Assembly (NCBI GenBank): GCA_030145365.1
Contig: JAQYVS010000136.1
Span: 1 to 18,635, forward strand
Reading direction: 5' to 3'
DNA length: 18,635 nucleotides
From: Desulfofustis sp.
GTDB lineage: Bacteria > Desulfobacterota > Desulfobulbia > Desulfobulbales > Desulfocapsaceae
Positions 1 through 6,153 of this stretch are shown here, one piece after another. The position numbers and the translations under genes are program-made. Each line of letters opens with the position of its first letter. Position 1 is the stretch's first letter. A model generated the notes under the pieces. That model was not told where the DNA came from. It saw only the letters and a program-made list of their open reading frames with translations, and searched no databases.

Positions 1-764
1 TCCAGTAACCACTTATGCTCATTTCGATAGTACCTTGTGGTCGGAAGCCAACGGTCATCGGGAAGATGGGGAATCATCCAGATATAGTACATAGCATAAC
101 CAGGAGCAGCACCCTGTGAATGTGTTCTATCTGGTCCAATAAGAGTGGTATCACCATTTTTTACCACATGAGCCTCATCATCAAGTACAGAAATGCCAAA
201 TCCTTGGGGTGGAAAAAAACGGTAATGATATATCTCGGGTTGTGGGTGGTCATGAGGTGGATAGCTGGACCATTTGCCGGGATGGTTAATTACCTCTCCG
301 AGAACCATGTTGGACAAAGGATTTATCTCTCCATCAAATACTGTTCTGACAGATCTTATGGAAGTCTCATTTAAGGTTCCAGCGCCAAAAATATCGGTCC
401 GGATATCTTCAGGCGTATATAACTTGGCTTCAAATATATTTTTATTATCCACCTGCTCTACACAAATCTCACAATCAGAATCCGTTTTAACGTTTACTTC
501 CGTGTTCTTCGACACATGGAGTACAAATGGCGCTTCATCAAAACAAGAATCTCGTGTGACTGTTTCAGAGCTTCCCTCCCATAAAAAGGTAGCTGAGCCA
601 GCAATCAGCAAGAATGCCCTTTCGCGTCCGATTGTGAACGTTTTCATTTCTCCTGATTTAAGCTTTAATATTCCGAAATCAAGCAACATTTCAGGGTATT
701 GACGATGTTGCTGAGTTATTGACGTAAATCCGTACTCAAAGGGTTTGTTCTGCCTTACTATCAT
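1..764 (-). CDS. iolB: 5-deoxy-glucuronate isomerase (IolB/KduI-family cupin), 3' end beyond the window
   Basis: About 254 codons are visible and the frame is open to the left edge, so the C-terminus is missing. IolB converts 5-deoxy-glucuronate to 2-deoxy-5-keto-gluconate in cytosolic myo-inositol breakdown. Family signs seen in the translation are a KWSSYPPHDHPQPEIYHYRF metal-binding segment (two His, then Glu and a further His), then GFG, then a histidine in the THSQGAAPGYAMYYIWMIPHL segment, which matches the second cupin of IolB. The HDHPQPE spacing is shorter than in the classical Bacillus/Pseudomonas form and fits the compact IolB-like subfamily. The ATG at 762-764 is preceded by AGGAGACC five bases upstream, which fixes the start. 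It lies 67 bp downstream of the MFS gene on the same strand, so co-transcription is likely. The exact substrate is inferred; another uronate isomerase is possible. Confidence 0.82.
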   Translation of the reverse strand, partial: MIVRQNKPFEYGFTSITQQHRQYPEMLLDFGILKLKSGEMKTFTIGRERAFLLIAGSATFLWEGSSETVTRDSCFDEAPFVLHVSKNTEVNVKTDSDCEICVEQVDNKNIFEAKLYTPEDIRTDIFGAGTLNETSIRSVRTVFDGEINPLSNMVLGEVINHPGKWSSYPPHDHPQPEIYHYRFFPPQGFGISVLDDEAHVVKNGDTTLIGPDRTHSQGAAPGYAMYYIWMIPHLPDDRWLPTTRYYRNEHKWLL

Positions 765-831
765 AAGGTCTCCTATAAATAGCTTATTAACCGATATGTG
801 ATCTGTTCCACCTCGTCGTTCCCCTATATGC

Positions 832-2070
832 TCAGGGGCGTTGCCGCGGGAGAAAAAAGCTCAGAATTACTGCAGTCAAGGTTGCGGCGGTACACATACC
901 AAAGGCTATGCGAAAAGTACCGGAAACATCAGCCAGAAATCCGGCCAAAGCTGGACCTGCAATTTGGCCCATTCCGAAAAAAAGGGTGATGAACCCAAAT
1001 GCCCTGGCTGCTCTAGCCGGTCCCAAGTAATCTCCTACTGCAGCAGCCATAATAGTAGGCACACTCCAAACGGCAATGCCGTAAAGAGCAATGGATGCAT
1101 AAAGCCATGCCGCAGGGAGGTGTATTCCTACTAATCCATATGCCAGCGTGAATAAAGTGAAGACTACCAGCATACCTGTACGGCGACCCAAACGATCAGA
1201 AAGCCAGCCGAACAAAGGACCGGAAAAGATACTTAAAGCACCCACCACCGCCCAAAAATTTCCAGCCACCTGTTCGGAAAACCCATAATCGTTCACCAGA
1301 GTAGTGACAATAAAAGTTGCGTAAACAACATAGGTTCCTCCGAAAAGTGCATAAATCAAGCCCAAGTGGACCATGACCCGTTTGGTTTTTCCTGGATGAG
1401 CATCATCGGCATCGGATCCAACAATCAAGGATGCTTCCTGGTTGCCTATGGGAGTCGTTTCTTTATCCCGGGGATCGTTGCGTAGGAGTCCTCCTGCCAT
1501 CACGGCTACCCCGATCACAACCAGCCCCATAGTGAGCCAGCCATGGCGCCATCCCTCTAGACCTGACTGCGTGTTAATCCAGGGCACATAAAGACCTGCA
1601 CAAAGAATGGCAATTCCATTGCCGGAGAGCATGATCCCGGCTGCCCGCCCCCGTGCATCCTGGAGGAACCAATGTGATACCAAGCCCATAAGGGGCACGT
1701 TGCTCAGGCCACTGCCAATTCCAGTTGCTACATAGAGAAAAAGAATCTGTACATAATGCTCAGCGAAGCCTACCAGCATCATGGTGACTCCCACGAGCAT
1801 TAGCCCCAGAGTAATGGTTAGGCGTGCACCGAGGTGTCTGGCTACAGAGCTGGCTATTGCCACGGCAAACATATAACCTATAAAATTACCGGTACCAATT
1901 AACCCCATGCGGGTATAACTTAAATCCAGAGACACACTCATGGCTGGCAGTAACATTCCCAGCGAAAATCGGCCTAACCCGAGGCATGCAAAAATCACTG
2001 CTGTCCCGGTAAAGGCAATGACCCATCCGTAATGTACGCTTGTTAATCGATGGCTCGTGGCGATTGACAT
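832..2070 (-). CDS. MFS transporter, YbfB/YjiJ-like
   Basis: A 412-residue inner-membrane permease of the major facilitator superfamily with about twelve hydrophobic segments in two halves, separated by a charged loop (about residues 195-235, containing LLRNDPRDKE and HPGKTKR). The N-terminal segment GWVIAFTGTAVIFACLGLGR resembles the YbfB/YjiJ branch, and the conserved MFS loop motif between TM8 and TM9 is visible as GWLSDRLGRRTG. I chose the ATG at 2070 because AGGAA lies five bases upstream of it. The frame also opens 24 codons earlier at 2142, but that ATG has no ribosome-binding site and adds a non-hydrophobic extension. The iolB-like gene follows 67 bp downstream on the same strand, which suggests import of a sugar, polyol or organic acid. 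The substrate cannot be read from the sequence. Confidence 0.9.
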   Translation of the reverse strand: MSIATSHRLTSVHYGWVIAFTGTAVIFACLGLGRFSLGMLLPAMSVSLDLSYTRMGLIGTGNFIGYMFAVAIASSVARHLGARLTITLGLMLVGVTMMLVGFAEHYVQILFLYVATGIGSGLSNVPLMGLVSHWFLQDARGRAAGIMLSGNGIAILCAGLYVPWINTQSGLEGWRHGWLTMGLVVIGVAVMAGGLLRNDPRDKETTPIGNQEASLIVGSDADDAHPGKTKRVMVHLGLIYALFGGTYVVYATFIVTTLVNDYGFSEQVAGNFWAVVGALSIFSGPLFGWLSDRLGRRTGMLVVFTLFTLAYGLVGIHLPAAWLYASIALYGIAVWSVPTIMAAAVGDYLGPARAARAFGFITLFFGMGQIAGPALAGFLADVSGTFRIAFGMCTAATLTAVILSFFLPRQRP

Positions 2071-2367
2071 CAAGTTTCCTGGAGGCAGAAGTGACAGGTG
2101 CCACAAAAGTGAATATTCATCCAGATTTTTCCACTTCGGCATTAGCAGATGATTAACTTAGTCCTACTGATTTATCAAAGCTTTTAGACTAGTATTGAAT
2201 AAAATAAAGGTCCAGGTCTCCTATGGGCTCTTAAGAGATGTTTCTTGGAAATAAATATGCTCTGTAAAAAGCGAACCCTGAGCTTATGTCTGAACACCTG
2301 TATTCATGTACTGTCTAACGAGATGTTCACCCAGATCAAGATATAACGATAGCTTTGCAGACTGCAA

Positions 2368-2397
2368 TTGACATATATGGATATGAACGATGATATT
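2368..2397 (+). promoter_or_regulatory. candidate promoter for the nucleotidyltransferase unit
   Basis: A perfect -35 hexamer TTGACA at 2368-2373 is followed after 18 bp by GATATT (4 of 6 matches to TATAAT). It would fire to the right into the 48-codon ORF or the nucleotidyltransferase. If it is used, transcription starts downstream of the 48-codon ORF's first ATG codons, so promoter and small ORF are competing readings. The rest of the gap between the divergent genes (2071-2520) shows no convincing promoter for the MFS gene. Confidence 0.35.
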
Positions 2398-2523
2398 CTA
2401 GAGCTTTCAAAGATAGGTAAACATCCGCTTCATATACACTCGTCTGCCGGAGTTTTGATGGACTTGATTCGATCTTTAATTCTTCTATCCAACCTTCTGC
2501 CTGAGGACCGTTTGCCCCAATGA
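2377..2523 (+). CDS. possible 48-residue ORF translationally coupled to the nucleotidyltransferase
   Basis: An open frame of 48 codons begins MDMNDDILELSKIGKHPLH and ends LLPEDRLPQ. Its TGA overlaps the ATG of the nucleotidyltransferase in an ATGA arrangement, a common sign of translational coupling. The middle (LMDLIRSLILLSNLL) could form an amphipathic or hydrophobic helix. I do not recognise a family. No Shine-Dalgarno sequence precedes either candidate ATG (2377 or 2383), and a candidate promoter overlaps the start, so it may be chance. The nucleotidyltransferase itself has only a weak, distant GAGGA, which makes coupling attractive but unproven. Confidence 0.27.
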   Translation: MDMNDDILELSKIGKHPLHIHSSAGVLMDLIRSLILLSNLLPEDRLPQ

Positions 2524-3638
2524 TCCGATATCCGATCCTTGATGTCTGCGCCCGAATAGAAGGACATGAGCTACATCACAAGATACTGCGGGAGAATTGC
2601 CGAGATTTTGATGGCTGGCAAGGTCTGCTGACGCAATCCGAGTTGGAAGGGATGACGCCTCTTCTGAAAAAGCATCTGGAAGAGTCTGAAAGTATCTACC
2701 CCGCTTCTGTTCGTAGAAGCCTGCATGTCTTAGCCAAGCATCACCAGCATCAATCAAATGTTCGCTCAACAGTTCTTTTGGAGATATTGAACATATTTCA
2801 GCGTGAACACCTAACACCAGTCCTGATCAAAGGTGCTGCCCTGGCTCATACAACCTATCCTGACTCTGCTCTTCGGCCCATGAGGGATATGGATATACTG
2901 CTGTCCAAGAATGAAGTCGATGGTGCTCAAGAGTTATTGAGAAATGTTGGATTTACTCAATCGAAGTCACCAATTCCTGCAGATCACTACCACCTTCCAT
3001 CACTGCTTAAAACAGTTGCCGACGTCACAGTGTGCATTGAACTTCACCGAGGCCTTTACCCTCAGTGTCCACCATATTACCCCAAATTGGAGTTTAACAG
3101 GTTGCTGGCCACAGCCCGAAAGTTTGAGATCGCCGATACCGAAGTTTTGACCCTTGATAATGAGGAAACACTTAACTATCTCTACCAGCATGCGTTCCGA
3201 TCCCCACTTACCTACGAATCGTATAAGTTGATCAACGCAGCTGATATAATCAGCTTTACAGAGAGGTATTATAAAATACTTGACTGGGCCAGAATTGAGA
3301 GTGATTTTCCATTTCTTTATAAAGCGTTGCCTTTAATGCATCATATTTCACCATGGGATTTCAGTAAAATTCCGATTGGCTTTGTGTCATTAAAAAATAG
3401 AAACAAGAAACTATCGACAGCCCCTTATGCTGGCTGGCCCCATAAGAGACTCAAGGAATTGAAGGCCAGTGGAAAGACAAAAAGCGAAATCCTGTTCAAT
3501 ACCTTCTGGCCACCATCTTGGTGGGTTCAAGTTTATTATGGTGCAAACTCAAGAATCAAAAAACTCTGGTGTCTTTTAACCAGACACCCTCAAAATATTC
3601 TCTGGTGGGTGAAATTATATTCTTCTCTGAGAAAATGA
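2520..3638 (+). CDS. uncharacterised nucleotidyltransferase family protein (NTP_transf_5 type)
   Basis: A 372-residue soluble protein. The family signature is visible: VLIKGAALAHTTYP (residues 101-114) followed by LRPMRDMDILL (118-128), where D123 and D125 form the paired metal-binding aspartates of the polymerase-beta nucleotidyltransferase fold. A conserved ELHRGL follows, then a mostly helical C-terminal half rich in Trp and Lys. Members of this family are often found near polysaccharide or peptide-modification loci with PqqD-like partners. Their reaction is not established, and no such partner is seen here. An in-frame stop lies just upstream, so the ATG at 2520 is the earliest possible start; GAGGA lies 12 bases before it. 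The gene stands alone on its strand, facing the convergent zinc-ribbon gene. Confidence 0.8.
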   Translation: MIRYPILDVCARIEGHELHHKILRENCRDFDGWQGLLTQSELEGMTPLLKKHLEESESIYPASVRRSLHVLAKHHQHQSNVRSTVLLEILNIFQREHLTPVLIKGAALAHTTYPDSALRPMRDMDILLSKNEVDGAQELLRNVGFTQSKSPIPADHYHLPSLLKTVADVTVCIELHRGLYPQCPPYYPKLEFNRLLATARKFEIADTEVLTLDNEETLNYLYQHAFRSPLTYESYKLINAADIISFTERYYKILDWARIESDFPFLYKALPLMHHISPWDFSKIPIGFVSLKNRNKKLSTAPYAGWPHKRLKELKASGKTKSEILFNTFWPPSWWVQVYYGANSRIKKLWCLLTRHPQNILWWVKLYSSLRK

Positions 3639-3757
3639 AACCTGTTTATACTATTCCACGCAAAAGATTATTTCTGCCAATCTCAGCTGCACTTTATAAA
3701 CAGTAGATTAACATTCGTCCTATCTACCTTTCGTTATCCGATATAAAAGGTGCAAAC

Positions 3758-3784
3758 ATGAACAGTGTGTTGGTTTTATATTAG
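3758..3784 (+). CDS. first of two 8-codon ORFs (MNSVLVLY)
   Basis: ATG at 3758 is preceded by AAAGGTG six to seven bases upstream and followed by eight codons and a TAG. It lies 120 bp past the nucleotidyltransferase stop. Such a short ORF could be a leader peptide, the start of a lost gene or chance. There is no downstream gene on this strand before 6154 that it could lead. Confidence 0.2.
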   Translation: MNSVLVLY

Positions 3785-3813
3785 AGCTGTGAATGAGCGA
3801 AAGGAGGTTTACT

Positions 3814-3840
3814 ATGCATCGTCAACAATTTTGTTGGTGA
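3814..3840 (+). CDS. second 8-codon ORF with near-perfect ribosome-binding site (MHRQQFCW)
   Basis: GAAAGGAGG at 3799-3807 lies six bases upstream of ATG 3814, one of the strongest Shine-Dalgarno sequences in the window, yet the frame stops after eight codons at TGA 3838. The codons contain the palindrome CAACAATTTTGTTG (3823-3836). The convergent zinc-ribbon gene ends only four bases later at 3844. I read this either as a genuine micro-peptide or as the surviving 5' end of a gene removed by deletion. The sequence cannot decide. Confidence 0.27.
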   Translation: MHRQQFCW

Positions 3841-3843
3841 AGG

Positions 3844-4281
3844 CTACATTTTCATTTTTCTCCATCCTTCTTCACTAAAGCGTTTTTCACGCCCTATTCC
3901 CCACTCTTTCATTGCATTGATATAGGCAAGGATATCTGTTTTAGCGAGTTGTTGAATTTTCTCCCGTTCCCTATTTCTTGTTTCGGTTTCATCCGGGGTT
4001 ATACCCACCCACGTTACATAACCACTGTCAAATACCCAATCTGCAGTGATCGAGTCTGCATCCATTCCAAAGGTTGAGGAATATGATCCGATAACATCCA
4101 TATTCAATTCAAGTACCCATCCGTTGTCCATAACTCTATCTTGCTGCTCATCATCATACCCCTTACTACAATTCGGGCAGAACAATTGCTTAACTGAGCT
4201 TTCGTTCAACAGCATTTTCCCAAAAAAGATTTCTCCTTTTTTATCTCCACACTGGCATTCAAGAATATAACTTTCGCACAT
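3844..4281 (-). CDS. small zinc-ribbon protein of unknown function
   Basis: A 145-residue soluble protein. Two cysteine pairs, CQCG (residues 9-12) and CPNC (35-38), are spaced like the knuckles of a zinc ribbon and should bind one metal ion. The middle part is acidic (VMDNGWVLELNMDVIGSYSS) and predicted beta-rich. The C-terminal third is a charged helix (TRNREREKIQQLAKTDILAY) ending in a basic tail. I recognise no named family and assign no function. The ATG at 4281 has GGGGGA about nine bases upstream. It lies 70 bp downstream of the hemerythrin gene on the same strand and could share its promoter, but the gap holds a TTGGATA/TATCCAA inverted repeat (4306-4312, 4338-4344) that could instead mark separate control. 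Confidence 0.72.
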   Translation of the reverse strand: MCESYILECQCGDKKGEIFFGKMLLNESSVKQLFCPNCSKGYDDEQQDRVMDNGWVLELNMDVIGSYSSTFGMDADSITADWVFDSGYVTWVGITPDETETRNREREKIQQLAKTDILAYINAMKEWGIGREKRFSEEGWRKMKM

Positions 4282-4351
4282 AGCTCATGATCCCCCACTC
4301 AAATGTTGGATAATAGATAAATAATTTCGACAACTTATATCCAAATAATCA

Positions 4352-5134
4352 TTATTTCCTCAATCGGTTTTCGAGATTGCTCAGATAGGATAGATATTTT
4401 TCTGGCTCAACACCAATTTCTCTGTCTTCACTATCAAATTTCTGTGCTAGTTCAACCACCTGCTTACCCGTGAGCTTTTTATCCAACCAAGGAAATAAAA
4501 TTTCATCTTCTTTTCTAATATGTTGAGCCAGTAACTGTCCGTAGTCAGTTAGATGCTGGCTCAAGGCCGCTACATCCTTTTTCTCAATGGCTGCAAGCAT
4601 CTCTTTTACATGGTTGCGTGCGATTCGGTGGTCTTCATAGATGACTTGAAAGATTTTTTCGGAATCGTCAAAATAGCTGAACAGAATGTCTTCTTCCTTG
4701 GCATGATGAAGCCTATCTGCGTATGATTTGATGAGATCAATACCATCCTCTATTATTCCCACCCCTTCGTCTGTTGTTAGATCGATACGTTCAACCACTG
4801 CGGGAATGAGAGCGAGCCAACGCTTAATTACCACATGTTCGTTAACCAAACGTTGCATTGGCGCTGAAAACACATGAGGTTCTCTATCAGTCTGGGCTGT
4901 CTCAGCAGAATAGTCGGTCTTAATCGCCCTTTCTGGATAAATGGTGGCCTCAATACGCGACATGAGTTCCTGCTCCTTCTCCGGAGCCATTTTGTGGATA
5001 TCAAGAATGTCTTTTAATAAACAAATTCCAACGGTGCAGGGGCCGCATCCTATCCCATATTCTTCTAGAATATCGGCAACCTGTGGGAAGTCGGCAATGA
5101 TGTCCTTAATACCTTTATTTTTATATGATTCCAT
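4352..5134 (-). CDS. hemerythrin-domain protein with N-terminal DUF542/DUF1858-like domain (RIC/YtfE-like)
   Basis: A 260-residue cytosolic protein in two parts. Residues 1-65 form a small helical domain related to DUF542 (ScdA_N) and DUF1858, with the cysteine motif CGPCTVGIC (C30, C33, C38) in place of the CCGG of classical RIC proteins. Residues about 92-225 form a hemerythrin HHE domain with candidate di-iron ligands H100, H144/E148, H169 and H205/E209, the last in QHIRKEDEILFPW. RIC proteins restore iron-sulfur clusters damaged by nitric oxide or oxidants. A similar role is inferred here; an oxygen- or NO-sensing role is the alternative. I chose the ATG at 5134 because GAGAGG lies nine bases upstream. 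The ATG at 5143 abuts that motif and would have no spacing. An HcpR/FNR-like palindrome lies upstream (separate entry). Confidence 0.85.
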   Translation of the reverse strand: MESYKNKGIKDIIADFPQVADILEEYGIGCGPCTVGICLLKDILDIHKMAPEKEQELMSRIEATIYPERAIKTDYSAETAQTDREPHVFSAPMQRLVNEHVVIKRWLALIPAVVERIDLTTDEGVGIIEDGIDLIKSYADRLHHAKEEDILFSYFDDSEKIFQVIYEDHRIARNHVKEMLAAIEKKDVAALSQHLTDYGQLLAQHIRKEDEILFPWLDKKLTGKQVVELAQKFDSEDREIGVEPEKYLSYLSNLENRLRK

Positions 5135-5244
5135 TGTGAGCATCCTCTCATCTTCATTACGTATAAAAAACCCAACCGGATAGTCTTGAAAATACGCTTT
5201 CTCGATTGTATTACTCGTACAGACACGCTTGGATTATTTCTTTA

Positions 5245-5286
5245 ATGATATAGCAAGAATTGGGCAACCACCTTGACCTAGGTCAA
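5245..5286 (-). promoter_or_regulatory. CRP/FNR-family (HcpR-like) site with matched -10, for the hemerythrin gene
   Basis: TTGACCTAGGTCAA at 5273-5286 is a perfect 14-bp palindrome. The sequence matches my recollection of the site of HcpR, the CRP/FNR-family nitrosative-stress regulator of sulfate reducers (TTGAC..GTCAA type). Reading on the minus strand, TATCAT (5 of 6 to TATAAT) at 5250-5245 falls at -12 to -7 if the palindrome centre (5279.5) is at -41.5, the class II activator geometry. The predicted start near 5238 leaves a leader of about 104 nt before ATG 5134. No good -35 hexamer is present, as expected for an activator-dependent promoter. Confidence 0.6.
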
Positions 5287-5725
5287 ATGATGAAACTAAT
5301 TGGGAAGTAAATGGTTGCTTTGAGACTCAGCACAGGGAAGGCTAAGGGTTCATTCTCTCGGCACAATACGCACACTGCGACACCAGAAAAAATCATCTTC
5401 TTGCAGGATCTCCTCTCTTACGCTTCAGCGACATCCACTTGTCAGAATTATCAGGGTTGCTCGTATCCTACTACACTCACATAAATCTCTAAAATACACT
5501 TTTATATTAAACTGTTAACTACTTGCCCAACTATCATTCTGACAGAAAAACAGCGCCAGCATACCTACAATATTGTAAATTTTGGTAATAAATAATTGTC
5601 CTTCTCACACAATCTTTATTGAAAAACGAATGTAACATTGTTAAAAATCTGCTCTAAACCTAACAACACCACAAAGACAAACGTAAACTCTAGAACATTT
5701 TGTGGATCAGGCACAATTAAATATT

Positions 5726-5851
5726 ATGAATGAGCATGTAATTGTAATTAAATCTGTCTTGGAAGGACTCTGGAGCGGTATCATCGTATCGGGAGTGATG
5801 ACTATCTGCGCTGTACTTATTAAAAGTGCAACCACACTTTTCCTTGCGTAG
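5726..5851 (+). CDS. possible 41-residue small membrane protein
   Basis: An open frame of 41 codons beginning MNEHVIVIKSVLEGLWSG, then a hydrophobic stretch IIVSGVMTICAVLI (residues 19-32), Lys, and a hydrophobic end TTLFLA. This looks like a single membrane-spanning segment, and the frame is less AT-rich than its surroundings. Against it, no Shine-Dalgarno sequence precedes the ATG and hydrophobic chance ORFs are common in AT-rich DNA. No family is recognised. Confidence 0.2.
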   Translation: MNEHVIVIKSVLEGLWSGIIVSGVMTICAVLIKSATTLFLA

Positions 5852-6034
5852 CAAATCTTTATTCCCTCTAACTTCCACGTGACATTTCTCAGATCCCAGG
5901 AACAAAGTCTATAAAAACGCTTAGGTTTCGAATCCTCCCATCATTTAGTCAGCTAAGCTCCCCGTCTTGCCCATCAATCACTGTATCTCCCGGGCGTTTG
6001 ATTTAAGAATCATGAATGATTTGCTGCCTTGCCA

Positions 6035-6062
6035 GTCAACATTTTGCATTTGGTGTCAACAT
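6035..6062 (+). repeat. 20-bp-spaced direct repeat GTCAACAT, possible operator
   Basis: GTCAACAT occurs at 6035-6042 and again at 6055-6062, exactly 20 bp (two helical turns) apart, about 90-120 bp before the MBL start. TTGCAT (6044-6049) and TTTATT (6067-6072), 17 bp apart, could form a weak promoter overlapping the second copy. The spacing suits a regulator binding one face of the DNA, but the repeats are short and could be chance. Confidence 0.3.
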
Positions 6063-6153
6063 ATTGTTTATTGTATGACTGTTTAATCAACCAGGCAGAA
6101 CAAACACAGACGAGGCATTTTATCAGATCCTGATTCTAAGTGGAGAAACACGT

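Larger units (their letters stand above)
5287..6153. other. gene-poor, AT-rich spacer
   Basis: About 870 bp lie between the divergent hemerythrin and MBL genes with no convincing long gene. Contents seen are a possible 41-codon ORF (5726-5851), two short perfect palindromes TACAATATTGTA (5566-5577) and AATGTAACATT (5629-5639), and a direct repeat near the MBL gene (6035-6062). A minus-strand frame at 5717-5905 has no ribosome-binding site and no protein-like pattern. No transposon end or tRNA gene was found. Confidence 0.6.

Noticed and set aside
3642..3703. Inverted repeat CTGTTTATA/TATAAACAG with a 44-bp loop after the nucleotidyltransferase
   Set aside because: Nine bases with a long unstructured loop and AT-rich composition; no T-run follows, so it is neither a clear terminator nor a clear operator.
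4343..4357. AAATAATCATTATTT palindrome over the hemerythrin stop codon
   Set aside because: AT-only arms would form a weak hairpin with no T-run. It is likely incidental to the AT-rich spacer.
5717..5905. Minus-strand 62-codon frame with several Cys and His
   Set aside because: No ribosome-binding site, no coherent motif, and composition like random AT-rich DNA. The opposite-strand hydrophobic 41-codon frame is more protein-like, and even that is doubtful.
5924..5935. GGTTTCGAATCC resembling a tRNA T-arm (possible attachment-site remnant)
   Set aside because: It has one extra T compared with GGTTCGAATCC, and no acceptor, anticodon or D-arm can be folded around it. No integrase is nearby.
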